Shown: piece after piece, positions 7,424 through 14,128 of the stretch
Numbering within the stretch: the stretch's first letter is position 1
How the letters are laid out: each line of letters opens with the position of its first letter
DNA from: JALYXS01 sp051003795
GTDB lineage: Bacteria; Acidobacteriota; Terriglobia; Bryobacterales; Bryobacteraceae
DNA length: 17,342 nt
Assembly: GCA_051003795.1 (NCBI GenBank)
Contig: JBPCKZ010000124.1
Location: 1 to 17,342, forward strand
Direction: 5' to 3'
Translations under genes and position numbers: made by a program
Notes under the pieces: generated by a model
Databases searched by the model: none
What the model saw: only the letters and a program-made list of their open reading frames with translations
What the model was told of the DNA's origin: nothing

Positions 7424-7435
7424 TGGCGATGTGAT
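7396..7435 (+). repeat. Short direct repeats at the end of the TIR gene
   Basis: A 12-base unit AGCGTCCACGAY occurs twice in tandem (7396-7407 and 7408-7419), followed by GATGTGAT twice (7417-7424 and 7428-7435, three-base spacer). The first pair codes a low-complexity Ser/Thr/Ala tail (ASTTASTM) after the TIR domain. It looks like local duplication by slippage that lengthened the C-terminus rather than a binding site. Confidence 0.5.
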
Positions 7436-7449
7436 ATGGTGCGCATACG

Positions 7450-8301
7450 ATGAATATGCGTGACGCGCTTTCCCGCCGCTCGTTCCTGGCCGTTTCCGCC
7501 GTCGCGTCCTTGCCTGCCGCTCCCGTCCGGGGCAAAATTCCAATTGGCCTGGAACTCTATTCCGTGCGGGACGAGTTAAAAAAAGATTTGATGGGCACCG
7601 TTCGCGCGGTCGCCAAGATGGGTTATGAAGGCGTGGAATTCTACGCTCCTTATTACGAGTGGACCGTGGAGTATGCCAAGGATGTTCGCAAGCTTCTGGA
7701 CGATCTCGGCATCCGTTGTTTCTCCACGCATAACAGCTTCAAGAACTTCATCCCCGAAAACCTTCCTCACGCCATCGAGCTAAACCAGACGATTGGAAGC
7801 AAGTTCATCGTGATGGCGAGCGCCGGAAAAGTGAATGGTCTGGACGGCTGGAAAAACGTCGCCGAAGACCTGAATCGCGGAGCCGAAAAGATGAAGCCCG
7901 CGGGTTTGCGCGCCGGGTACCACAATCACAATGTCGAATTTGAGCGGATCGATGGCAAGTTGCCCATGGAGGTGCTGGCCGCCAATACGAATAAAGACGT
8001 CGCGCTGCAGCTCGACGTGGGCGCTTGCCTGGAAGCCGGCGCGGACCCGGTGGCCTGGATCGAGCGGAATCCCGGCCGCATTAAATCGCTGCATTGCAAA
8101 GATTGGTCTCCCGAACCCGGCCAGGGGTTTAAGGTCCTGATCGGGGAAGGGGTAGTGCCGTGGAAGAAACTGCTGCCTGCGGCGGTGAAAACCGGCGGCG
8201 TGGAATATTACTTGATCGAGCAGGAAGGTAGCGCTTATCCACCCCTGGAAACCGTCGAGCGCTGCCTGGTAAATTTCAAGAAACTCGCCCGGCCAGCTTA
8301 G
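7450..8301 (+). CDS. Tat-exported sugar phosphate isomerase/epimerase-like TIM-barrel protein
   Basis: A 283-residue protein with a twin-arginine signal (SRRSFLAVSAVASLPAAP, Arg9-Arg10) and a xylose-isomerase/AP-endonuclease-2 TIM barrel. Metal-ligand-type motifs are in order: GVEF (Glu63), YHNHNVEF (157-164), LDVG (188-191), HCKD (215-218), GEGVVPW (232-238) and the final IEQE (256-259). These match the divalent-metal site of the sugar phosphate isomerase/epimerase superfamily. Periplasmic members are common in acidobacteria and planctomycetes, probably in sugar or polyol breakdown; the exact substrate is not visible. ATG at 7450 is taken, with ATG at 7456 as an alternative; neither has a strong ribosome binding site. 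Only 26 bases separate it from the TIR gene, so read-through transcription is possible, but a functional link is not implied. Its stop overlaps that of the convergent SDR gene. Confidence 0.9.
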   Translation: MNMRDALSRRSFLAVSAVASLPAAPVRGKIPIGLELYSVRDELKKDLMGTVRAVAKMGYEGVEFYAPYYEWTVEYAKDVRKLLDDLGIRCFSTHNSFKNFIPENLPHAIELNQTIGSKFIVMASAGKVNGLDGWKNVAEDLNRGAEKMKPAGLRAGYHNHNVEFERIDGKLPMEVLAANTNKDVALQLDVGACLEAGADPVAWIERNPGRIKSLHCKDWSPEPGQGFKVLIGEGVVPWKKLLPAAVKTGGVEYYLIEQEGSAYPPLETVERCLVNFKKLARPA

Positions 8302-9158
8302 AGGCCCATGGATTCAGCGGCGAGCGAAGCCGGAATCCCGGTGCGGTAGCTCGGGTATCGAAGCTCGACGCCTAATGCCCGGCGGATGGCCGAGCCATCC
8401 ACCCTCCGGTCGGCGCGCGGGGCAATACGACGTGTTTCAGCTAGTTGTTCAGCCGGGACCCCGCGCGGCATCGGAAGGTTCAGCAGGCGCGCGCAGAATT
8501 CGGCGATCTCCCGCGAAGTGCAGGGCTCATCGTCGGCCACCGGGAACGCGCCAGTCAGGCCGGAGAACAATGCCGCTTCGGCCAGCGCGGCGAGATCCTC
8601 CACGTGTATCCGGCTCACGTACTTTCCGCCGTCGCCCGATAGCTGGAAAGTGCCGGCGCGCATGGCCGATTGCACCCCCCGGCCGGGGCCGTAGATCGCC
8701 GCCGGCCGGAGGATCAGGTGCGATCTGGACGCTGCGGCGATTGCCCGTTCGGCGCTCGCCCGCAGCAGTTCCCGCTCGGTTCGCGGCGCGGGTAACGTGT
8801 GTTCGTCCACCTCTCGCGCGTACCCATAGACGCCCGTGGTCGATAAATACACGATGCGGGAGGCGCGGCCTTCGAGCGCGTCAAGCAGGCCTGAAGTTGG
8901 ATCGGTCGCGCCCGCGGGGGTGGAAATCGACGGGATCGAGTGGAGCACGCGCGTTTCGGGGCGAATCGCGCGCCGCAGATGGTCTAGCGATTGGGCTTCC
9001 GATAGATCGAGTTCCAGAACCTCGCCGCCCGCGTCCGCGATCCATTTGAGCCGCGCGGGATGGCGGGTGGTTACGGTCAGCCCGATCCGCCTGTCGAGAA
9101 GTGAACGGGCAAGCTCCCGGCCGGTGAATCCGCAGCCCAAAATTGTCACATAATTCAT
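8298..9158 (-). CDS. NAD-dependent epimerase/dehydratase-like SDR protein (YeeZ-like)
   Basis: A 286-residue cytoplasmic Rossmann protein of the extended/atypical SDR group. MNYVTILGCGFTGREL gives the dinucleotide-binding loop (GCGFTGR at 8-14). TTRHPARL carries the residues after strand two. YLSTTGVYG (104-112) is the active-site strand, RPAAIYGPGR (151-160) is the typical post-catalytic motif, and VSRIHVEDLA (181-190) is also typical. A plain YxxxK pair is not obvious: no Lys falls four residues after Tyr111 or Tyr113, as in YeeZ-like proteins, so dehydrogenase chemistry is uncertain. Start ATG at 9158 is chosen because it opens the Rossmann strand and follows AGCGGAA. ATG at 9173 is possible, while a start at 9233 would run into the divergent gene. 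It ends in a four-base stop overlap with the upstream TIM-barrel gene. Confidence 0.86.
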   Translation of the reverse strand: MNYVTILGCGFTGRELARSLLDRRIGLTVTTRHPARLKWIADAGGEVLELDLSEAQSLDHLRRAIRPETRVLHSIPSISTPAGATDPTSGLLDALEGRASRIVYLSTTGVYGYAREVDEHTLPAPRTERELLRASAERAIAAASRSHLILRPAAIYGPGRGVQSAMRAGTFQLSGDGGKYVSRIHVEDLAALAEAALFSGLTGAFPVADDEPCTSREIAEFCARLLNLPMPRGVPAEQLAETRRIAPRADRRVDGSAIRRALGVELRYPSYRTGIPASLAAESMGL

Positions 9159-9170
9159 TTCCGCTATAAA
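9143..9170 (+). promoter_or_regulatory. Probable sigma-70-type promoter of the diguanylate cyclase gene
   Basis: TTGTCA (9143-9148) and TATAAA (9165-9170) each match five of six consensus bases, with a 16-base spacer. It points into the gene starting at 9211. The -35 box lies inside the first codons of the divergent SDR gene, so RNA polymerase binding here could interfere with that gene. Confidence 0.6.
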
Positions 9171-9179
9171 CATCTTCGG

Positions 9180-9195
9180 CCATTCTTCCGAATGG
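9180..9195. promoter_or_regulatory. Perfect 6-bp palindrome in the divergent spacer
   Basis: CCATTC-TTCC-GAATGG forms a 6-bp inverted repeat with a four-base centre, starting about two bases after the expected transcription start and ending five bases before GGAG (9201-9204). It may be an operator site or a 5'-terminal hairpin of the cyclase mRNA. Confidence 0.4.
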
Positions 9196-9210
9196 TAAGC
9201 GGAGCGCGAA

Positions 9211-10932
9211 ATGGATTGGAGCACAACTCGCAAAACGAACGCGGCATTCGCCTTGGTGCTGGCGATTTTACTCTGTTTGAGCGCGGCGTTCGTTCATAGC
9301 ACGCGTTCTCTGGTTGCGTCGGCCAATCAGGTAGCGCACACGAATGAAGTTTTGGCGCGCGCGGAAGCGCTCGTCTCAATCGTCAAAGACGCCGAAACGG
9401 GGCAGCGCGGCTATCTCCTGACCGGCGAGACCAAATATCTTAAACCTTATTACACCGCGCTCGATAGCGTCCGCCAAGCGGAACAAGAGTTATCGGAAAC
9501 AACGTGCGACGGTCCCGGCCAACGGGAGAGGCTCGGCAGAATCAGTTTGCTCATCGAGGCCAAGCTGGAGGAACTCGCCAAAACCATCGAGCTCTATGGG
9601 GCGAACCGGCAGGCCGAAGCCCTGGCGGTGGTAAAGACATCTCGCGGCCGCGACATCATGATTCAGATCCGCCATGTGATTCAAGAAATTGAGGCGGACT
9701 CGAAGCAGTTCTCATCGGGCCGAGCCGGCAGGGAGCGAGCGAGCATTCGTTGGACTTTCCTGGTCTCGGCCCTGGGAGTCGGCCTGGCATTCTCGCTTGT
9801 GGGCGCCGCCCTACTGATGGCCCAGCGCGATGCGCGCACTCGGAAGCGGACGGACGACCGGATCTCCGAAAGCGAACGACGCTATCGGCTGCTCGCCGAA
9901 AATTGCACAGACCTGATCGCTCGCATATCGAGAGAAGGCCTATACACTTATGTCTCGCCTGCCTCGCTCCCGATGCTTGGCTACCAGCCCAACGAACTGG
10001 TCGGGAAGATGGCTTGCGACTTTGTTCATCCGGACGACCGCGCCGGCGTGGAGAGGCGCGGACCCGAAGCTGGGTCGCTGTTCCTCTGCCGAATGCAGCG
10101 CAAAGACGGCAGTTACATCCACATTGAGACTACCAGCCAGGCAATCGAAGGCATCGGCGTGAACGGCGAAACGGAATACTTGGAATTCGGACGCGATGTT
10201 TCCGCGCGCCATCGGGCGGAATTGCTGCTGAAGGCACGCGAAGAGGAGTTCCGGATTCTATTCGAAGAAGCGCCCGTGGCCTACCACGAAATAGACTGCA
10301 ACGGCATTATTCAGCGGGTGAACCGGGCGGAATGCCGCCTACTGGGGTTCGATGCCCGGGAGATGCTCGGCAGGGCGGTCTGGGATCTGGTATCGCCGGG
10401 CAAACGGGAATTGAGCCGTGCCGGCGTGATCGAGAAACTGGCGGGACGGCAGGAGCTTCGTACCATCTTCCGGGATTGTCGGCATTCCGACGGGACTGCG
10501 TTGACGCTCGAGATTCATGAAAACCTGATTCGCAACGGGAACGGTGAAATCTTGGGAATCCGCTCCACTTTGTTCGATGTTATTGAACGACTTTCGATGG
10601 AAGCGCTCGAGCGAGGCCATCGGGAACTGCTCGAGAGTGTCGTTCAGGATAAGCCTCTCGAGTCCGTCCTGCAAGCCTTGACGCAGTTGCTCGAACGCCA
10701 GGACCCGGGAGTCTGGTACTCCGTGATGTTGCTCCGGGGAGAAAGGTTGTTCCGGGAGCGGCGCCCAGCCTTCCGGACGATTACATCGCCGCCATTGAAT
10801 CGGTGCGGGCCGGTCCCATATCCGGATCGTGCGGAGCGGCGGCTTATTGGGGAAAAGAAGTGGTTGTCGTGGACGTCCAGACCGACCCGCTCTGGGTCGA
10901 GTTGCGGAACGCGGCGGCCGCGCACGACGTGA
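9211..10932 (+). CDS. CHASE3-PAS-PAS-GAF-GGDEF diguanylate cyclase, N-terminal part (frame broken in GAF)
   Basis: This frame codes 573 residues, of which about the first 514 are genuine. In order: membrane span (11-30), CHASE3 periplasmic sensor (about 40-175, with the typical KDAETGQRGYLLTGE at 59-73), second span (about 182-204), PAS 1 (about 218-335, YVSPASLPMLGYQPNELVGK, FVHPDDR), PAS 2 (about 343-455) and the start of a GAF domain (from about 475, HRELLESVVQDKPLE). After LLRGERLF the frame shifts and the last 60 or so residues are unrelated, Arg/Ser-rich read-through. GGAG at 9201 supports the ATG at 9211. The natural product would continue into the frame of the next entry, giving about 803 residues. 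As sequenced, this part alone would be a membrane sensor without output domain. Confidence 0.85.
   Translation: MDWSTTRKTNAAFALVLAILLCLSAAFVHSTRSLVASANQVAHTNEVLARAEALVSIVKDAETGQRGYLLTGETKYLKPYYTALDSVRQAEQELSETTCDGPGQRERLGRISLLIEAKLEELAKTIELYGANRQAEALAVVKTSRGRDIMIQIRHVIQEIEADSKQFSSGRAGRERASIRWTFLVSALGVGLAFSLVGAALLMAQRDARTRKRTDDRISESERRYRLLAENCTDLIARISREGLYTYVSPASLPMLGYQPNELVGKMACDFVHPDDRAGVERRGPEAGSLFLCRMQRKDGSYIHIETTSQAIEGIGVNGETEYLEFGRDVSARHRAELLLKAREEEFRILFEEAPVAYHEIDCNGIIQRVNRAECRLLGFDAREMLGRAVWDLVSPGKRELSRAGVIEKLAGRQELRTIFRDCRHSDGTALTLEIHENLIRNGNGEILGIRSTLFDVIERLSMEALERGHRELLESVVQDKPLESVLQALTQLLERQDPGVWYSVMLLRGERLFRERRPAFRTITSPPLNRCGPVPYPDRAERRLIGEKKWLSWTSRPTRSGSSCGTRRPRTT
10750..10755 (+). 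other. Apparent 1-base deletion (frameshift) splitting the cyclase gene
   Basis: Upstream frame reads GERLF up to TTC at 10750-10752. The downstream frame reads PGAAPSLPDDYIAAIESV from CCG at 10752, which is exactly the expected GAF continuation. The DNA has TTCCGGGAG where TTCCCGGGAG would keep the frame, so a single C is missing. No classical slippery heptamer is present. Sequencing or assembly error in a C run, or a real recent mutation, are the likely explanations. Confidence 0.8.
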
Positions 10933-11621
10933 GAGCCTGCACGTCGATCCCGATTCTTTCGGGCTCCGGCGTGGTCCTGGGTACCCTGGCGGCGACTTCC
11001 TCGTGCGTCCGGAAACCCGGTGAACGGGATAGAGCCCGAATGGATTATGCCGCGAGGCTTGCGTCCGTTGCCATCGAGCACCGCCAACTGGCGGATCGAC
11101 TCGCCCACCAGGCCGGGCACGATCGCTTAACCGGGCTTGCGAACCGGCATCTATTCGAGGACAGATTAAAACAGACGCTGGCGCTTGCGACGCGCCGCGC
11201 ATCGAAGTTCGCTTTGATGTTCATCGACCTGGACGGCTTCAAGGGGATCAACGATCGATTGGGGCACTCAGCCGGAGATCAGTTGCTGAAGGGCGTCGCC
11301 GAACGTCTTCAGTCTGGCGTACGGCGGAGTGACACGGTGGCGCGCATCGGCGGGGACGAGTTCACCATTATTTTGGACGACATCGGCGGGCGGCAGGACG
11401 CCGCGACCGTCGCCCGCAAGCTACTGCGTTGCTTCGAAAAACCGTTCCCGCTCGATGAGGACCATCCGAACGGGCGTCATGCCGTGGTTACTCCCAGTGT
11501 CGGGATTAGCATTTTTCCCGAGGACGGCAATGACGCCGGTGCGCTGCAACGTAGCGCCGACGCGGCCATGTATCTGGTCAAATTGGAGGGCAGGAACAAG
11601 TTTCAATTCGTCATGAGTTAG
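10803..11621 (+). CDS. GAF (rest) and GGDEF domain of the same diguanylate cyclase
   Basis: In this frame the GAF domain continues from about 10752 (GSCGAAAYWGKEVVVVDV, ACTSIPILSGSGVVLGTLA) and is followed by a full GGDEF domain. DRLTGLANRHLFEDRL opens it, FIDLDGFKGINDRLGH carries the metal/substrate Asp region, and the signature GGDEF is at 11349-11363 (residues about 714-718 of the joined protein). RRSD, ten residues before the signature Gly, fits the RxxD inhibitory I-site, so product inhibition by cyclic di-GMP is expected. The domain ends normally with DAAMYLVKLEGRNKFQF. No EAL domain follows. GTG at 10803 is only the first possible start codon after the break and has no ribosome binding site, so this is very likely the continuation of the gene at 9211, not a separate gene. 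Confidence 0.85.
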   Translation: MRAGPISGSCGAAAYWGKEVVVVDVQTDPLWVELRNAAAAHDVRACTSIPILSGSGVVLGTLAATSSCVRKPGERDRARMDYAARLASVAIEHRQLADRLAHQAGHDRLTGLANRHLFEDRLKQTLALATRRASKFALMFIDLDGFKGINDRLGHSAGDQLLKGVAERLQSGVRRSDTVARIGGDEFTIILDDIGGRQDAATVARKLLRCFEKPFPLDEDHPNGRHAVVTPSVGISIFPEDGNDAGALQRSADAAMYLVKLEGRNKFQFVMS

Positions 11622-11668
11622 ATCGCCTGCCAGGGACTTACACCTACTTAGCCGGGGTTATACTCCCG

Positions 11669-11690
11669 CAATTAGGTCCGATATTAATTG
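11669..11690. promoter_or_regulatory. Inverted repeat overlapping the -35 box of the beta-helix gene
   Basis: CAATTA (11669-11674) and TAATTG (11685-11690) are a perfect inverted repeat with a 10-base centre. The right arm shares three bases with the TTGACT -35 candidate, a common arrangement for a repressor or dimeric activator. No regulator can be named. Confidence 0.35.
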
Positions 11691-11717
11691 ACTATCGCGC
11701 ACTCTATTCTTTAGACT
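11688..11717 (+). promoter_or_regulatory. Candidate promoter of the beta-helix protein gene
   Basis: TTGACT (11688-11693) and TAGACT (11712-11717), 18-base spacing, match four of six bases at each box. Transcription from about 11724 would give a leader of about 87 bases holding a hairpin and ending with AAGGAG at 11793-11798. The rest of the 11622-11810 gap holds nothing else I can identify; it is AT-richer than its surroundings. Confidence 0.4.
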
Positions 11718-11733
11718 CAAGAAACCATCCGAA

Positions 11734-11760
11734 AAACTCCGTTTGCTCAAACGGGAGTTT
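11734..11760 (+). promoter_or_regulatory. Hairpin in the leader of the beta-helix gene
   Basis: AAACTCCGTTT (11734-11744) pairs with AAACGGGAGTTT (11749-11760) around GCTC, 11 pairs with one bulged G. Only TTTCC follows, so it is a poor intrinsic terminator for the cyclase gene. A leader structure controlling stability or read-through is as likely. It does not match a riboswitch I know. Confidence 0.45.
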
Positions 11761-11810
11761 CCATGTTTTGCCACACACAGCCTGGAAGGTCTAAGGAGAA
11801 GTGCGCCTAA

Positions 11811-13157
11811 ATGAATAAACAGTTACTCGCGCAGACGGTACTTTCGTTCGCGCTTTTGGCTCCCGCGTTCGCGGAGAGTCAGGACGACGACATCTATGTT
11901 TGCCGGGACAGCCGCTACAAAAAAATTCAGGAGGGCGTCAACGCTGCCAGGCCTGGTTCCCGGGTTCACGTTTGTGCCGGAACCTATGCGGAACAAGTAA
12001 CCGTCGCGGTTGACGGACTCACCGTGCAGGCCGAGGGTCAAGCGATTGTCGTCGAACCAACTCCCGCCCAAGCTTACGGATTTCGAATACTCGGCCAAAA
12101 CGTCAACATACGAGGATTCCACATCACCGGGTTCAAAGACCGGACTCTCTCGGCAGGCATCTTCATCGATCGGGCCAGAGGCGCGGTTATCGGAGACAAC
12201 GTCGTTTATGGGAATTGCAATGGCATTCTCTTAAACCAATCGCCGGGCGCAAGTATTCTAGGCAACAACTTATCGCAAAATCCGTATCCAATAACTCCCG
12301 TCGCGCAGCCAGGAATCCCGGAGCCGCCTCCCGGGCAAACACCGGCCAACGCGTGCGTTGTCTTCGCCTTCGATCCAGTCACCCAGGCCGCCATCGTGAG
12401 CGCGGATGGTTACGGGGTGAAGAGCGTTGCCAGCCGGGAGCAAACTTTAAAATCGAATACGGTCTCCCAGAACGGGGAATGCGGCGTCCAATTGTCGGGC
12501 GATTCGGCCGGGTCCGAAATTTCCGGCAACACGCTTTTCTTCAACACCGGGCCGCAGTTCACTCCCTGCGGAAATATCGATCTTCGGTCCGTTAGCGGTT
12601 TGGAGGAACGCATCGCGGTCGGCGGCAACCGCATCGACAACGGCACGAACGGCGTCATGCTCACCTCCAGCGACCGCGTGACCGTGGAGGAGAACAATAT
12701 CACGCGAAATTTTCAAGGCATCCAGCTCGTTTCGAGCAATCGCAATTCGTTCAGCCAGAACAAACTAAACCACAACACGATTGGAATCTTCATGACCGGG
12801 CAGTTCAACGATTTCGATGGGAATAACGTGAATACCAACGATAACCAGGGAATTGTAGTCTATGTTAACGGTTGTCCCGATCCTTGTAGCAGCAAGGCGG
12901 GTCAGGGTTTCAACGATACGTGGGCAAATACATTCCGGAACAATAGCGTCGAAAAGAACGGAAGCGCGGACGTATTCGATTTCTCTTCACTGAGCGGCAC
13001 GCAATGCAGCATGGACCCGGGGTGCAACACGAACCCTCCCGGTCCGCCTCCTCCTCCGCCCAATACGCCGCCAGGCAACTACACGGCCGGAACGCTGAAT
13101 TTCTGGATAAAAACCGATTGCACCACGGCAACACCTGCGTCCATTTGCGCGAAGTAA
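11811..13157 (+). CDS. Exported right-handed parallel beta-helix (NosD/PbH1-repeat) protein
   Basis: A 448-residue exported protein. The signal peptide (about 1-21) ends in APAFA-ES. The following IQEGVNAARPGSRVHVCAGTY is the usual entry to a pectate-lyase-like beta-helix. From about residue 60 to 390 there are PbH1-type coils with Asn ladders (IGDNVVYGNCNGILL, ISGNTLFFNTG, VEENNITRNFQGIQLVSS, FSQNKLNHNTIGIFM). A Pro-rich linker (GPPPPPPNTPP, about 411-421) and a short Cys-containing tail finish it. The many Cys (VCRD, VCAG, GNCNG, GECGV, CPDPC) could form disulfides outside the cytoplasm. The fold fits polysaccharide binding or lyase/epimerase activity, but no catalytic residues can be assigned. 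AAGGAG lies 12 bases upstream of the ATG. Base composition looks AT-richer than its neighbours, partly from Asn codons. Confidence 0.86.
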   Translation: MNKQLLAQTVLSFALLAPAFAESQDDDIYVCRDSRYKKIQEGVNAARPGSRVHVCAGTYAEQVTVAVDGLTVQAEGQAIVVEPTPAQAYGFRILGQNVNIRGFHITGFKDRTLSAGIFIDRARGAVIGDNVVYGNCNGILLNQSPGASILGNNLSQNPYPITPVAQPGIPEPPPGQTPANACVVFAFDPVTQAAIVSADGYGVKSVASREQTLKSNTVSQNGECGVQLSGDSAGSEISGNTLFFNTGPQFTPCGNIDLRSVSGLEERIAVGGNRIDNGTNGVMLTSSDRVTVEENNITRNFQGIQLVSSNRNSFSQNKLNHNTIGIFMTGQFNDFDGNNVNTNDNQGIVVYVNGCPDPCSSKAGQGFNDTWANTFRNNSVEKNGSADVFDFSSLSGTQCSMDPGCNTNPPGPPPPPPNTPPGNYTAGTLNFWIKTDCTTATPASICAK

Positions 13158-13175
13158 ACACCAACTGAACGGCCG

Positions 13176-13206
13176 CCGGGCCATGGAGCAAACTCCCATG
13201 GCCCGG
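13176..13206. terminator. Perfect 11-bp stem-loop between convergent genes
   Basis: CCGGGCCATGG (13176-13186) and CCATGGCCCGG (13196-13206) are exact complements around a 9-base loop, 18 bases after the beta-helix stop and 9 bases before the DUF892 stop. There is no T tract on either side, so it is best read as a shared, bidirectional transcript-end hairpin. Confidence 0.65.
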
Positions 13207-13215
13207 AGCGCAAAA

Positions 13216-14067
13216 TTACGAACCGTTGCTTGATGGGGTGCTTGATTGGGTGGCGCCGCTCGAAGCTTTCTGAATTGCGTCTTTCCCAGCCTGAACGGTA
13301 TCGCTCAACTTGCCGGTCTGCTCATTGATAGTCTGGCGGCTCTTATCCAGCAAATCCCCGGCCGACTTGCGTATCTCGTCACCCCGCCGCTTCAGATAGT
13401 CTTTGCTGTCGTTTGCGCGGTTGAGCAGATCCTCGCGGGTTTCATCGCCCGCCTTGGGAGCGTAAAGAAGGGCCAGCGCCGCGCCCACTGCCAATCCAAA
13501 AAGCACGCGTCCCATCCCGCCGCCATTGTCTCCGTCGCCCATTCGCGGAGCGGTGCGGGCCTTTCCGTATGGAGCTTTCCCCGCCTCGACATTTACGACG
13601 CTTTCGGCGATGGAGGTTAGCTTGGCATCGGTGTTCTCTTCTTCCTTCAGAGTGACCCCGAGGAGGCTGGAAATTTTCTCATAACCGAGCAGCTGTGCAT
13701 GCGTCCGAACGCAGCCGTATGCCGCAATCTCATAGTGCTCCACTTTTTGCGCAACCGCGATCAGCCCGGCGTCGATTACGGCGGGATCCGACGACTTTTC
13801 GCTCATCAACTCCGCCCCCTGCGAGGCGATTGCCCCGATGGGTTCGCTCTTCACTTTCCATGGATCGTCGTTCAACGCTTGAAAGATGCGATCAAGACGG
13901 GCAACATGGTCTTTCGTTTGCTTGAAATGGTCGTCAAAAGCCTTGGTCAGCGCCGAATTCGAAGCGGCTTTCGACATGGCCGGAAGTGCCTTCAGAATTT
14001 GTTTTTCCGCATTATAAAGCTCGCTCAATTCCAGGACGAACAGGTCTTCCAGTGTGGTTAGCGTCAT
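13216..14067 (-). CDS. DUF892 (YciE/YciF-type ferritin-like) domain fused to a YtxH-like membrane/helical tail
   Basis: A 283-residue protein. Residues 1-160 are a ferritin-like four-helix DUF892 domain: LEDLFVLELSELYNAEKQIL at 6-25, DDHFKQTKDHVARL at 45-58, VAQKVEHYEIAAYG at 105-118, KEEENTDAKL at 141-150, with Glu/His spacing suited to a di-metal site. After a Gly-rich linker, GRVLFGLAVGAALALLYAPK (186-205) is the signature of YtxH-like proteins: one membrane-seeking segment followed by a charged, amphipathic helical tail with KxGDExR-type repeats. DUF892 proteins are linked to stress (YciF in enterics); YtxH proteins are general-stress proteins in Bacillus. GAGGAG six bases before the ATG at 14067 fixes the start; an upstream ATG frame extension to 14301 would enter the ThuA gene and is not supported. 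Usual DUF892 proteins are about 160-170 residues, so the tail is an addition. Confidence 0.88.
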   Translation of the reverse strand: MTLTTLEDLFVLELSELYNAEKQILKALPAMSKAASNSALTKAFDDHFKQTKDHVARLDRIFQALNDDPWKVKSEPIGAIASQGAELMSEKSSDPAVIDAGLIAVAQKVEHYEIAAYGCVRTHAQLLGYEKISSLLGVTLKEEENTDAKLTSIAESVVNVEAGKAPYGKARTAPRMGDGDNGGGMGRVLFGLAVGAALALLYAPKAGDETREDLLNRANDSKDYLKRRGDEIRKSAGDLLDKSRQTINEQTGKLSDTVQAGKDAIQKASSGATQSSTPSSNGS

Positions 14068-14073
14068 TACGAT

Positions 14074-14079
14074 CTCCTC
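14074..14079 (-). promoter_or_regulatory. Ribosome binding site fixing the DUF892-YtxH start
   Basis: GAGGAG on the minus strand, six bases from the ATG at 14067, which opens directly into the DUF892 domain. The longer reading frame (to 14301) has no comparable signal and would overlap the neighbouring gene by about 170 bases. Confidence 0.7.
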
Positions 14080-14128
14080 GTGCAAGGGCTGGCAGGCCCA
14101 AGACACCATAGGAGCAATTCGGCTGCCA

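Noticed and set aside
7396..7435. Tandem repeats as an operator for the TIM-barrel gene
   Set aside because: Most lie within the TIR coding end and read as a slippage duplication; there is no dyad symmetry.
11622..11810. Cyclic-di-GMP riboswitch in the leader of the beta-helix gene
   Set aside because: I looked for the conserved loops of the GEMM class and did not find them; only a simple hairpin is present.
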